Both the position numbers and the translations under genes were made by a program. This document shows, in pieces, positions 34,306 to 45,159 of a stretch of DNA of 64,000 nt. Numbering within the stretch: the stretch's first letter is position 1; each line of letters begins with the position of its first letter. The stretch is from Streptomyces wedmorensis. Lineage in GTDB: Bacteria > Actinomycetota > Actinomycetes > Streptomycetales > Streptomycetaceae. Location of the stretch: contig NZ_JNWK01000007.1 in assembly GCF_000716445.1 (NCBI RefSeq), forward strand, positions 62,001 through 126,000, written 5' to 3'. Below the pieces are notes generated by a model. The model ran no database searches. It saw only the letters and a program-made list of their open reading frames with translations, and had not been told where the DNA came from.

Positions 34306-36021
34306 CTAGAACACGCCGTTGTACGTCTGGAAGCCCGTCCCGATCCGGAAGCGCGGCCCGAACGTGCCGTTGCCGACGCCCAGGTAGCGCCAGAGCTCGC
34401 CCGCCGCGTTCACCGCGAGCAGGTCGCCCTTGCCGTCGCTGTTCAGGTCGCCCGGCGCCACGACCCGGGCGTACGTCCAGCCGCTGCCGATCTGCGTCCG
34501 CGCCCCGAACGGAGCGGTGGCGGAGCCGGTGCCCCGGTACAGGAACAGCCTGCCGGAGCCGTCCCGGGCGATCACGTCCGGACGGCCGTCGCCCGAGTAG
34601 TCGGCCGCGCCGACGATCGCGTTGTAGCCGGCCCAGCCGGTGCCGACCTTGATCCGGGCGTAGAAGCCGGTGCCCTCGCCGTTGCCCCGGTACAGGTACA
34701 GGTTGCCGGCGGCGTCCCGGGCCAGCACGTCGCCCCGGCCGTCGCCGTTCAGGTCACCCGCGCCGACGACCCGGTTGTAGACGTGCCAGCCGCTGCCCAG
34801 GATCGTGCCGTCGTCGCCGTACAGGTAGCCCTGGACGGTGACCAGGAGGTCGGCGTCGGTGTCCGGACCGAGGGACGAGGCGAAGGAGAGGTTGTAGCTG
34901 TTCCAGCCGTTCTCGTCGCTCGCCTGGTACCGCTTGCCGAGCAGGCCGTTGTTGTCGGCGAAGTACCGGTAGATCAGGCCCTGCTTGTCCCGCGCCAGGA
35001 TCGCGTTCTTGCCGGATCCGGCGATCGCGCCCGAACCGCTGAACTGGTCGACCTGCCGCGCCCCGCGGTCGTAGCTGACCTGCGCGCGGGGGCCGAGACG
35101 GCCGTCGCCCAGGCCCAGGTAGCGCCACAGGGTGCCCTGCTGGTCGCGGGCGAGCAGGTCGGCCCGCCCGTCGCCGTCCTGGTCGTCCACGGGCACGATC
35201 TGGTTGTACGTGCCCCAGCCCGTGCCGACGGGCACCCGGCCCTTGAACGGGGCCGCCTTGTCGCCCGTGCTGCCGTAGAAGAACAGCTGCCCGCCCAGGG
35301 TGCGGCCGATGACGTCACCGCGGCCGTCGCCGTCGTTGTCGCCGAGACCCACGATCTGGTCGTACAGGCCCCAGCCGGTGCCCACCTTCGCCCGCGGCCC
35401 GAACGGCGCCGTGAGCGAACCGGTCGCCAGGTACAGGTACAGGTCGCCGTTGTGCTGGCGGCCCATGAGGTCCGCCTTGCCGTCGCCGTTCACGTCACCC
35501 GGCGAGAAGACCTTGTTGTAGATCGTCCAGCCGTTGCCCGTCCACTGGTGCCAGCCTTGCGTCGCCGTGGCGTCGGAGAAGAGCTCCAGCTGGCCGTACT
35601 TCGAGACGGTCAGCACCTCGGGGCTGCCGTTGCCGTTCAGGTCGCCGATCGGGACGATCTCGTTCTTCAGGACCGAGGAGCCCCCGTAGCCGGTCCACGC
35701 CTCGGTCGGCGACACCGCGGTCGACGGCACCGCGTACAGCTCACCGGTCCACTCGCGGTTGAGCAGGTCCGTACGGCCGTCGCCGTCCACGTCGAACCGG
35801 GGCGGCACGACCGCCTCGGCCTGGGCCGTACCGGCCTTGGCCGCGCCCGACAGCGCAGGCCAGTCGAGCTTCAGCGCCGTGTGGTCGCGCTGCGGCGTCT
35901 CCACGGCCGGCCGCGGCGCGGGCTCGGCGACGGCCGGGGACGCCAGCAGCATGCCGGCGGACAGGGCGAGCGCGGTGCAGGTCGTGACACGACGCGCGCG
36001 CCCGAAGAATGCGGAACGCAA
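34306..36021 (-). CDS. Secreted FG-GAP/VCBS repeat protein, copy 2
   Basis: The 571-residue product is made almost wholly of FG-GAP/VCBS-type repeats of about 50 residues, with calcium-loop phrases DVDGDGRTDLLN, DLNGNGSPEVLT, DVNGDGKADLMG, DNDGDGRGDVIG, DQDGDGRADLLA, DLNGDGRGDVLA and DLNSDGKGDLLA and recurring VGTGWGTYNQI strands. A signal peptide is visible at residues 1-33 (ALALSAGMLLASPAVA) if TTG 36021 is the start; that TTG has GGGGGGGAT in front, whereas the longer frame to 36207 adds unlikely sequence. It is secreted; partner unknown. It shares repeat type but not the N-terminal domain with copies 1 and 3. The 189-base gap to tetR shows no gene. Confidence 0.78.
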   Translation of the reverse strand: MRSAFFGRARRVTTCTALALSAGMLLASPAVAEPAPRPAVETPQRDHTALKLDWPALSGAAKAGTAQAEAVVPPRFDVDGDGRTDLLNREWTGELYAVPSTAVSPTEAWTGYGGSSVLKNEIVPIGDLNGNGSPEVLTVSKYGQLELFSDATATQGWHQWTGNGWTIYNKVFSPGDVNGDGKADLMGRQHNGDLYLYLATGSLTAPFGPRAKVGTGWGLYDQIVGLGDNDGDGRGDVIGRTLGGQLFFYGSTGDKAAPFKGRVPVGTGWGTYNQIVPVDDQDGDGRADLLARDQQGTLWRYLGLGDGRLGPRAQVSYDRGARQVDQFSGSGAIAGSGKNAILARDKQGLIYRYFADNNGLLGKRYQASDENGWNSYNLSFASSLGPDTDADLLVTVQGYLYGDDGTILGSGWHVYNRVVGAGDLNGDGRGDVLARDAAGNLYLYRGNGEGTGFYARIKVGTGWAGYNAIVGAADYSGDGRPDVIARDGSGRLFLYRGTGSATAPFGARTQIGSGWTYARVVAPGDLNSDGKGDLLAVNAAGELWRYLGVGNGTFGPRFRIGTGFQTYNGVF

Positions 36022-36210
36022 AAGATCCCCCCCTGGGGAACGAGAACAGGGCCCGGGGCAGGGATCCGCGACGCGTCCGCACGGCAGTCGGCACGTGCGG
36101 AGGGCGGACACCCCCCTCGGATGTGGACCGGAGTGTACTCCTGTTCGAGTATGGGGAAACCACTGGTTTTCCCCGACCCCGTCAGGTCCCCCGGACCCCG
36201 GCCCCACCCG

Positions 36211-36903
36211 TCAGTTCTTGCGGTGCCCTATCAACCGCGGCTTCTGCTCCAGACCGTCCAGACCGTGCCACGCCAGGTTCACCAGGTGCGCCGCGACCTC
36301 CGCCTTCTTCGGCTTGCGGACGTCCAGCCACCACTGACCCGTCAGCGCCACGCTGCCCACCAGCGCCTGCGCGTACAGCGGCGCCAGCTTCGGATCGAAA
36401 CCGCGGGCCTTGAACTCCAGACCCAGGATGTCCTCCACCTGCGTGGCGATGTCGCTGATCAGTGACGCGAACGTGCCCGTCGACTGCGCCACCGGCGAAT
36501 CCCGCACGAGGATCCGGAAACCGTCCGTGTAGTTCTCGATGTAGTCGAGGAGCGCGAACGCCGCCTGCTCCAGGAGCTCCCGCGGATGCCCGGCCGTCAG
36601 CGCACCGGTCACCCCGTCGAGGAGCTGGCGCATCTCCCGGTCGACGACCACCGCGTACAGCCCCTCCTTGCCGCCGAAGTGCTCGTACACCACCGGCTTC
36701 GACACCCCGGCCTTCGCCGCGATCTCCTCCACCGACGTGCCCTCGAAGCCCTTCTCGGCGAAGAGCGTGCGACCGATGTCGAGCAACTGCTCCCGGCGCT
36801 GCGCGCCCGTCATCCGCACCCGGCGCCCCCGCCGGGGCTTCTGCTCTCCGCCGCTGCTGCCGGTACCGCCGGTCCTGCCCTCGATCGCCACGTCTTCCAT
36901 CAT
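36211..36903 (-). CDS. TetR-family regulator of the desaturase operon
   Basis: The 230-residue protein has an Arg/Lys/Gly-rich N-terminus, a TetR helix-turn-helix (about residues 44-75, [37 protein letters not shown]) and a helical ligand domain. Its ATG (36903) overlaps the TGA of the desaturase gene (ATGA), so the two are co-translated; a second ATG follows at once. In related actinomycetes such linked TetR proteins control fatty-acid desaturation, and tandem 14-base repeats in the operon promoter are a likely operator. The ligand, perhaps an acyl-CoA, is inferred. Confidence 0.85.
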   Translation of the reverse strand: MMEDVAIEGRTGGTGSSGGEQKPRRGRRVRMTGAQRREQLLDIGRTLFAEKGFEGTSVEEIAAKAGVSKPVVYEHFGGKEGLYAVVVDREMRQLLDGVTGALTAGHPRELLEQAAFALLDYIENYTDGFRILVRDSPVAQSTGTFASLISDIATQVEDILGLEFKARGFDPKLAPLYAQALVGSVALTGQWWLDVRKPKKAEVAAHLVNLAWHGLDGLEQKPRLIGHRKN

Positions 36904-37883
36904 GCCGCGTCTGCGGACGCGCTCTGGCGGCGGGCTTCGATGCGGGACTTCGCCGGCCAGCGCACGTCGGACGCCCAGCCCAGCTGCTCGAACCAGCGGA
37001 TCAGCCGCGCACTCGAGTCGATCTGCCCGCGCAGCACCCCGTGCCGGGCCGACGTCGGGTCCGCGTGGTGCAGGTTGTGCCACGACTCGCCGCAGGACAG
37101 CACCGCCAGCCACCACACGTTGCCCGAACGGTCACGCGACTTGAACGGACGCTTGCCCACCGCGTGACAGATCGAGTTGATCGACCACGTCACGTGGTGC
37201 AGCAGCGACACCCGCACCAGGGAACCCCAGAAGAACGCCGTGAACGCGCCCCACCACGACCACGTCACCAGACCGCCCACCAGCGGCGGGATCGCCAGCG
37301 ACACCACCGTCCACAGCACGAACTGGCGCGAGATCGCCCGGATCGCCGGGTCCTTGATCAGATCGGGCGCGTACTTGTGCTGCGGCGTCCGCTCCTCGTC
37401 GAACATCCAGCCGATGTGCGCCCACCACAGGCCCTTCATCAGCGCCGGAACCGTCTCGCCGAAACGCCACGGCGAATGCGGGTCGCCCTCCGCGTCCGAG
37501 AACTTGTGGTGCTTGCGGTGATCCGCGACCCACCGCACCAGCGGCCCCTCCACCGCCAGCGACCCCATGATCGCCAGCGCGATCCGCAGGGGCCGCTTCG
37601 CCTTGAACGCGCCGTGCGTGAAGTACCGGTGGAAACCGATCGTGATGCCGTGGCAGCCGACGAAGTACATGACGACCATCAGCCCCAGATCCAGCCAGCT
37701 CACCCCCCAGCCCCACGCCAGCGGCACCGCCGCGAGCAGTGCCACGAACGGCACCGCGATGAAGAGCAGCAGCGCGACCTGCTCGGTCGAACCCTTGCGA
37801 TCGCCGCCGAGCGTGGCGTAGGGCAGGGCCGCGGTGCCGTCGGACGTCTCGGGCGCCGAGGTCATCTCGGGGCTCATGGTCAT
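36900..37883 (-). CDS. Membrane acyl-CoA (delta-9 type) fatty acid desaturase
   Basis: The 327-residue protein has four or more hydrophobic helices and the three histidine boxes of di-iron membrane desaturases: H85-RYFT-H90, H122-RKH-H126 and HNLHH near residue 270. It puts a double bond in acyl chains, adjusting membrane fluidity with oxygen and electrons from a reductase not found nearby. ATG 37883 is preceded by AGGGGAC. It is first in an operon with the overlapping TetR gene, and its promoter region carries a tandem candidate operator. Confidence 0.9.
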   Translation of the reverse strand: MTMSPEMTSAPETSDGTAALPYATLGGDRKGSTEQVALLLFIAVPFVALLAAVPLAWGWGVSWLDLGLMVVMYFVGCHGITIGFHRYFTHGAFKAKRPLRIALAIMGSLAVEGPLVRWVADHRKHHKFSDAEGDPHSPWRFGETVPALMKGLWWAHIGWMFDEERTPQHKYAPDLIKDPAIRAISRQFVLWTVVSLAIPPLVGGLVTWSWWGAFTAFFWGSLVRVSLLHHVTWSINSICHAVGKRPFKSRDRSGNVWWLAVLSCGESWHNLHHADPTSARHGVLRGQIDSSARLIRWFEQLGWASDVRWPAKSRIEARRQSASADAA

Positions 37884-37952
37884 GGATGTCCCCTGGGGGT
37901 GAGGGTGAGAGTGGGGGAATGTACGAGAAAGTACGGATATACACGGCCGAGG

Positions 37953-37981
37953 CTACGCCTCCGTAACCTACGGCGTCGTAA
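37953..37981. promoter_or_regulatory. Tandem candidate operator for the desaturase-TetR operon
   Basis: CTACGCCTCCGTAA (37953-37966) and CTACGGCGTCGTAA (37968-37981) are two 14-base copies of CTACGNCNNCGTAA, each an imperfect palindrome, set 15 bases apart and about 70-100 bases before the desaturase ATG. A TetR dimer pair could bind side by side. The same 252-base gap also holds the ppc promoter. Confidence 0.6.
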
Positions 37982-38135
37982 GTATGGCAGCGCCGTGGCG
38001 CGCGGCAAGAGGGCACAACAGGGCCCTGCCCGCCGCCCACCATGTGGACACCTATCCTGGGGGCGTCGGACAGCGCGGTCCGCAAGCCTCCAGAACCCCT
38101 CCAGACGTGCTGAAACACTGCAAGGAGCCGCACCT

Positions 38136-40865
<2,730 letters not shown>

Positions 40866-40884
40866 CCCCCACCCCGTTCATGAC

Positions 40885-40914
40885 TGTGCCCCCGTCGGAA
40901 ACGACGGGGGCACA
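40885..40914. terminator. Bidirectional hairpin with GAAA tetraloop
   Basis: 13-base perfect arms (tgtgcccccgtcg and its complement) around GAAA, between convergent ppc and the LAXTG gene. Confidence 0.92.
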
Positions 40915-40936
40915 GGCGTGTCCGGCAACGACGCCG

Positions 40937-41773
40937 TTACTGCTGCGCCTTGCGACGGCGGGTCACCAGGACCGCGCCGGCGGCCGCGAGGGCCAGGGCC
41001 GCGGCGGCGATGATGCCGACGGGAGCGCTCGAACCGGTCTCGGCGAGGTTGCCCTCCTCCGAACCGCCCGCGGCGGAGCCGCCGGTGGTCTCACCGGTCG
41101 TCGCGCCACCGGTGGTGGAGCCCGACGTGGTGGTGGTCTCGCCCGTGGCGGAACCGCTGGTCGCGGTCGTCTCACCCGTGGTGGTCTCGCCGGTGGTGGT
41201 CTCACCCGTGGCGGTGGTCTCGCCCGTGGTGGTCTCACCCGTGGTGGTCTCGCCGGTGGTGGTCTCACCCGTGGTGGTCTCACCCGTGGTGGTCTCGCCG
41301 GTCGTGGTCTCACCGGTGGTGGTCTCGCCCGTGGTGGTCTCACCGGTGGTGCCGGTCTCGGCCACGCAGGCGTGGGACAGGTTGAACCAACCCTGCTTGA
41401 TCACGCCGTCGACGACGGCCGAGGCCGAGGTCAGCTTCGCACCCGGCGCGGAGGCCACGTACGCGTGCTTGGCGTCCGGCGGACCGAACGAGGTGATCTC
41501 GATCGGCGAGCCGTTGTCGAAGGTCACCGTCAGCTTGACGAACTCGACGCCCTTGCCGGGGATGACGAAGTGCCAGCCGTCCTTGTCGGCCGGAACGGGC
41601 GGGCAGTCCTCACCCTCCTTGGCGAAGTCGGAGGCGCTGATAGCCGGGTTGGTCGGCTGGTGCAGCGGGTACTCGTACGTCTTGGCGTCCGACGCGAAGG
41701 CCGCGGGGGCGAGGGTTACGGAGCCCGCCATGGCCGCGACAAGAGCGGCTGCGGGGATGAGGGAGCGTCGCAT
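40937..41773 (-). CDS. Sortase-anchored (LAXTG) surface protein with GETTT repeats
   Basis: The 278-residue protein has a signal peptide (residues 1-28, ending AFA), a folded N-terminal domain (about 29-138) with two Cys (57 and 136) that could pair, a Thr/Gly/Glu repeat stalk (141-230, mostly GETTT units), and the sorting signal LAETG at 243-247 followed by a hydrophobic helix and RRRKAQQ. Streptomyces class E sortases recognise LAXTG rather than LPXTG, so it should be linked to peptidoglycan. Ligand and role are unknown. The start is ATG 41773. Stalk length is set by 15-base DNA repeats and may vary between strains. Confidence 0.83.
   Translation of the reverse strand: MRRSLIPAAALVAAMAGSVTLAPAAFASDAKTYEYPLHQPTNPAISASDFAKEGEDCPPVPADKDGWHFVIPGKGVEFVKLTVTFDNGSPIEITSFGPPDAKHAYVASAPGAKLTSASAVVDGVIKQGWFNLSHACVAETGTTGETTTGETTTGETTTGETTTGETTTGETTTGETTTGETTTGETTATGETTTGETTTGETTATSGSATGETTTTSGSTTGGATTGETTGGSAAGGSEEGNLAETGSSAPVGIIAAAALALAAAGAVLVTRRRKAQQ
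41084..41353 (-). repeat. 15-bp coding tandem repeats (GETTT stalk)
   Basis: Near-identical 15-base units of the form gtggtctcgcccgtg/gtggtctcaccggtg (plus strand) repeat about a dozen times, with degenerate units at the 41084 end. Wobble changes between the units suggest older expansion plus recent slippage. Confidence 0.85.
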
Positions 41774-41839
41774 GTGCAGTCGTCCATCTGTGGAATGAGG
41801 GATGCCGTGGGAGGTGGCTGGGGCAGCCTATCCACCGCT

Positions 41840-41854
41840 TTAAGTCGCGCTTAA
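41840..41854. promoter_or_regulatory. Inverted repeat upstream of the LAXTG gene
   Basis: TTAAG-TCGCG-CTTAA lies about 70 bases before the start of the LAXTG protein gene in a small AT-rich patch. It could be an operator; no regulator is assigned. Confidence 0.35.
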
Positions 41855-41899
41855 CCCAGTGGGTCATAACGATTGCGCCAGGAACCCGGCGCAATCCGG

Positions 41900-42343
41900 T
41901 CAGAGCGCAACGAACGCGGCGACCAACACGGCCCCGCCCGCCCCCGCCAGCGACCACGCCGTCCGCGGGAGGCGCAGACCGCCGCCGATGAGGGGCGCCG
42001 CGAGGAGGAACGCGCCGCCCAGCGGGAGCCAGGCGTGCAACCCGCCGCCCCAGCCCGTACGTACGCCCTCGTCCGTGCCCGGCTTCACCACCACCGGGAT
42101 CGTCTCGCCCTTCTCCGCCGCGACCGACCTCGCGATCGTCAGCGTCCGCCGCGTCGACGACGGGTCCTCCGGGGCGAAGGCGCCGCTGCACGTCTCCTCC
42201 GTGCAGCCGGTCACCGTCAGCGTCCCGTGCTCGCGGCCCTTGGCGAGCAGGACGTGCTGGGCCGAGTTCCACGAGGCCCACGCTCCCGCGACGACGAGGA
42301 GCAGGGCGACGAGGGCCATGGCGGCGTTACGGACGTGCGTCAT
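41900..42343 (-). CDS. Hypothetical two-helix membrane protein
   Basis: The 147-residue protein has a transmembrane helix at residues 7-25, an outside region of about 80 residues with one Cys pair (TGCTEETCSG, residues 45-54) and a C-terminal hydrophobic hairpin or pair of helices (about 105-147). It looks like an exported-domain membrane protein conserved in Streptomyces, with no function known. ATG 42343 starts the first helix region. The neighbours transcribed in the same direction are pth upstream and the LAXTG gene downstream; a repeat patch separates it from pth. Confidence 0.6.
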   Translation of the reverse strand: MTHVRNAAMALVALLLVVAGAWASWNSAQHVLLAKGREHGTLTVTGCTEETCSGAFAPEDPSSTRRTLTIARSVAAEKGETIPVVVKPGTDEGVRTGWGGGLHAWLPLGGAFLLAAPLIGGGLRLPRTAWSLAGAGGAVLVAAFVAL

Positions 42344-42360
42344 GACCCGCGATCGTACAG

Positions 42361-42480
42361 TCGTACGGCCCGACCGCCAGGGGGCGGTCGTACGGCCCGA
42401 CCGGAAGGGGGTCTCGGGCCGACCGCAAGGGGGTCACGGGCCGACCGTAAGGGGGTCTCGGGCCGCCCGCAGGACCCGAC
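42361..42480. repeat. Intergenic tandem repeats, about five 22-28 bp units
   Basis: Units of the form gggccgaccgnaagggggtc(t/a)c repeat across the 165-base gap between pth and the membrane-protein gene, with the first two carrying cgtacggcccgacc. No coding frame is supported here. Confidence 0.8.
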
Positions 42481-42508
42481 CGTGGCGGGCGGGGCGCCCG
42501 GACAGGCC

Positions 42509-43105
42509 CTACGCGTTGTACGCGGACTGGGCCCGCTCCAGGCCCTCCGCGACCAGACACTCCACCGAGTCCGCCGCCCGGTCCACGAACCAGTCGAGTT
42601 CCTTGCGCTCGGTCGAGGAGAAGTCCTTGAGGACGAAGTCCGCGACCTGCATGCGACCCGGCGGACGCCCGATGCCGCAGCGCACGCGGTGGTAGTCCGG
42701 ACCCATCGCCTTCGTCATCGACTTCAGACCGTTGTGCCCGTTGTCGCCGCCGCCGAGCTTCAGCCGCAGCGTCGCGTAGTCGATGTCCAGCTCGTCGTGG
42801 ACCGCGACGACGTGCGCCGTCGGCACCTTGTAGAAGTCCCGCAGCGCCGTCACCGGGCCGCCGGACAGGTTCATGTACGACATCGGCTTCGCCAGGATGA
42901 CGCGGCGGTTGGCGGGCCCCGGAGGCCCCATCCGGCCCTCGACGACCTGCGCCTGGGCCTTCTGCGCCCGCTTGAACGAACCGCGCATCCGCTCGGCGAG
43001 CAGGTCCACGACCATGAAGCCGATGTTGTGGCGGTTGGCCGCGTACTCGGGCCCCGGGTTGCCGAGGCCGACGATCAGCCAGGGGGCGTTGGCGTCGTCC
43101 GTCAT
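42509..43105 (-). CDS. pth: Peptidyl-tRNA hydrolase
   Basis: The 198-residue enzyme releases tRNA from dropped-off peptidyl-tRNA. Conserved parts: [20 protein letters not shown] (residues 10-29, with Asn and catalytic His), [16 protein letters not shown] (near 77), [20 protein letters not shown] (catalytic Asp, near 105) and [11 protein letters not shown] 43105 was chosen because the family begins within ten residues of the GLGNPG motif; GGAGAC lies nine bases upstream. It follows rplY on the same strand after a terminator, so it likely has its own promoter in the 114-base gap. Confidence 0.95.
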   Translation of the reverse strand: MTDDANAPWLIVGLGNPGPEYAANRHNIGFMVVDLLAERMRGSFKRAQKAQAQVVEGRMGPPGPANRRVILAKPMSYMNLSGGPVTALRDFYKVPTAHVVAVHDELDIDYATLRLKLGGGDNGHNGLKSMTKAMGPDYHRVRCGIGRPPGRMQVADFVLKDFSSTERKELDWFVDRAADSVECLVAEGLERAQSAYNA

Positions 43106-43163
43106 GTCCGTCAGGTCTCCTCGTATCCGTCCACGCGCGTGCGTACTTCCCCGTACAAGAGAA

Positions 43164-43197
43164 ACGGGGTGACGGGCCGCACGGCCCGTCACCCCGT
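43164..43197 (-). terminator. Intrinsic terminator of rplY
   Basis: 16-base perfect arms (acggggtgacgggccg and complement) with a two-base centre; on the minus strand it is followed by TTTCTCTT. It lies 22 bases beyond the rplY stop. Confidence 0.93.
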
Positions 43198-43219
43198 CAC
43201 GTCAGGCAGAGCCTACGGC

Positions 43220-43807
43220 TCAGGCCTCGGCGCCCTCGGTGGCCTCGGCCTCGGCGGCCGGCTCCTCGGCCTGCGCGGCCAGGACCTGCAGGACGACGGC
43301 GTCGGCGTCGGTCACCAGCGTGGCGCCCTTGGGGAGGGTGATGTCCTTGGCGAGGACGGAGGCGCCGGCCTCCAGGCCCTCCACGGAGACCGTGACGGCC
43401 TCGGGGAGGTGGGTGGCCTCGGCCTCGACGGAGAGGGTGCCGAGCACGTGCTCCAGCAGGTTGCCACCGGCGGCGAGCTCGCCCTCGGCCTGAACCGGGA
43501 TCTCGACCGTGACCTTCTCGCCGCGCTTGACGAGGAGCAGGTCGACGTGGATCAGGAAGCCCTTGATGGCGTCACGCTGGACGGCCTTCGGGATCGCCAG
43601 CTCGTTCTTGCCCTCGATGTCCAGGGAGAGCAGGACGTTCGGCGTACGCAGGGCGAGGCCGAGCTCGTGCGCCGGGAGGGTGATGTGGGCCGGCTCCGAG
43701 CCGTGGCCGTAGACGACGGCGGGGACCTGGGAGTCGCGGCGGATGGCGCGGGCGGCGCCCTTGCCGAACTCGGTGCGGACGGCAGCGGCGAGCTTGACCT
43801 CGGACAT
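43220..43807 (-). CDS. rplY: 50S ribosomal protein L25/general stress protein Ctc
   Basis: The 195-residue protein is the long CTC form of L25, with an N-terminal 5S rRNA-binding part (residues 1-95: VRTEFGKGAARAIRRDSQVP, VVYGHGSEP) and a C-terminal beta domain (about 96-180) plus an acidic Ala/Glu tail. It binds 5S rRNA in the large subunit; in Gram-positives the Ctc form is linked with stress. ATG 43807 follows GAGGAG. The gene is bounded by terminators on both sides. Confidence 0.94.
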   Translation of the reverse strand: MSEVKLAAAVRTEFGKGAARAIRRDSQVPAVVYGHGSEPAHITLPAHELGLALRTPNVLLSLDIEGKNELAIPKAVQRDAIKGFLIHVDLLLVKRGEKVTVEIPVQAEGELAAGGNLLEHVLGTLSVEAEATHLPEAVTVSVEGLEAGASVLAKDITLPKGATLVTDADAVVLQVLAAQAEEPAAEAEATEGAEA

Positions 43808-44007
43808 GTGCACTCCTCGTAGAAAGGTGACGAACAACGTGGTCACCCGGCCACGACTGGCGATGGCCTGCTACGAAGAGCGCGTCGATAACGGACCGCC
43901 GTGGACCCTGTACGGGTACGGCCTCCCTCGCCGAGCAACTACGGCAGTCTACCGGCCCGCCGCCCCGCCACCCAATTGGATCACCCGGCGGCCACCGGAA
44001 CACGGCG

Positions 44008-44041
44008 GAGGGCCGCTCCCCCGAACGGGGGAGCGGCCCTC
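44008..44041 (-). terminator. Hairpin terminator of prs
   Basis: 15-base perfect arms (gagggccgctccccc and complement) around GAAC, 23 bases beyond the prs stop on the minus strand. Confidence 0.9.
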
Positions 44042-44063
44042 ACGCGTCGGCTCTCGCCGTGGC

Positions 44064-45038
44064 TCAGTGCTCCTCGAAGAGGCTCGTCACCGAACCGTCC
44101 TCGAACACCTCGCGCACCGCGCGCGCGATCGTCGGCGCGATCGACAGCACCGTGATCTTGTCCAGCTCCAGGGCGCCCGGAACCGGCAGCGTGTCCGTGA
44201 ACACGAACTCGCTGACCTTGGAGTTCTTCAGGCGATCGGCGGCCGGACCCGACAGGATGCCGTGCGTGGCCGTCACGATGACGTCCTCGGCGCCGTGCGC
44301 GAACAGGGCGTCCGCGGCGGCGCAGATCGTACCGCCGGTGTCGACCATGTCGTCCACCAGGACACAGACGCGGCCCTTCACGTCACCGACGACCTCGTGG
44401 ACGGTGACCTGGTTGGCGACGTCCTTGTCGCGGCGCTTGTGCACGATCGCCAGCGGGGCGTCGAGACGGTCGCACCAGCGGTCGGCGACCCGCACGCGGC
44501 CGGCGTCCGGGGAGACGATCGTCAGCTTGGAGCGGTCGACCTTCGCGCCCACGTAGTCCGCGAGGACCGGGAGGGCGGACAGGTGGTCCACCGGGCCGTC
44601 GAAGAAGCCCTGGATCTGGTCGGTGTGCAGGTCCACGGTCAGGATGCGGTCCGCGCCCGAGGTCTTCAGCAGGTCCGCGACCAGACGGGCCGAGATCGGC
44701 TCGCGACCGCGGTGCTTCTTGTCCTGACGGGCGTAGCCGTACGACGGGATGATCACGGTGATGCTCCGGGCCGAGGCCCGCTTCAGAGCATCGATCATGA
44801 TCAGCTGCTCCATGATCCACTTGTTGATCGGAGCCGTGTGGCTCTGGATCAGGAAGCAGTCCGCGCCGCGGGCCGACTCCTGGAAGCGGACGTAGATCTC
44901 ACCGTTGGCGAAGTCGAACGCCTTGGTGGGAACGAGGCCGACGCCCAGCTGGTGCGCGACCTCCTCGGCCAGCTCGGGGTGGGCGCGGCCGGAGAAGAGC
45001 ATCAGCTTCTTCTCGCCGGTCGTCTTGATCCCGGTCAC
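44064..45038 (-). CDS. prs: Ribose-phosphate pyrophosphokinase
   Basis: The 324-residue enzyme makes PRPP from ribose 5-phosphate and ATP for nucleotide, His and Trp synthesis. Motifs: KLMLFSGRAHPELAEEVA, the flexible ATP loop RQDKKHRGREPISARLVADL (near 105), DLHTDQIQGFF (near 135) and the PRPP loop VCVLVDDMVDTGGTI (near 220). Length is normal; ATG 45038 is preceded by GGAGACAG. glmU lies 121 bases upstream on the same strand, the glmU-prs order common in Gram-positives. Confidence 0.95.
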   Translation of the reverse strand: MTGIKTTGEKKLMLFSGRAHPELAEEVAHQLGVGLVPTKAFDFANGEIYVRFQESARGADCFLIQSHTAPINKWIMEQLIMIDALKRASARSITVIIPSYGYARQDKKHRGREPISARLVADLLKTSGADRILTVDLHTDQIQGFFDGPVDHLSALPVLADYVGAKVDRSKLTIVSPDAGRVRVADRWCDRLDAPLAIVHKRRDKDVANQVTVHEVVGDVKGRVCVLVDDMVDTGGTICAAADALFAHGAEDVIVTATHGILSGPAADRLKNSKVSEFVFTDTLPVPGALELDKITVLSIAPTIARAVREVFEDGSVTSLFEEH

Positions 45039-45159
45039 AGCACTGTCTCCTCAGACGTGTTCTCTGGCCGCGATCCCGCGCCTGTCGAGCGCATGTGCGA
45101 ACCAGCCGAATTTGTGTGCACGTATCACGGTACGCCGAGTTCGACGTACCCGTTTCCGG

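Noticed and set aside
36462..38135. Upstream extension of the ppc frame
   Set aside because: It crosses tetR and desaturase on the other strand; the homology and AAGGAG site fix the start at 38136.
41084..41353. 15-bp repeats considered as CRISPR or regulatory array
   Set aside because: They are in-frame coding repeats of the LAXTG stalk with no spacers.
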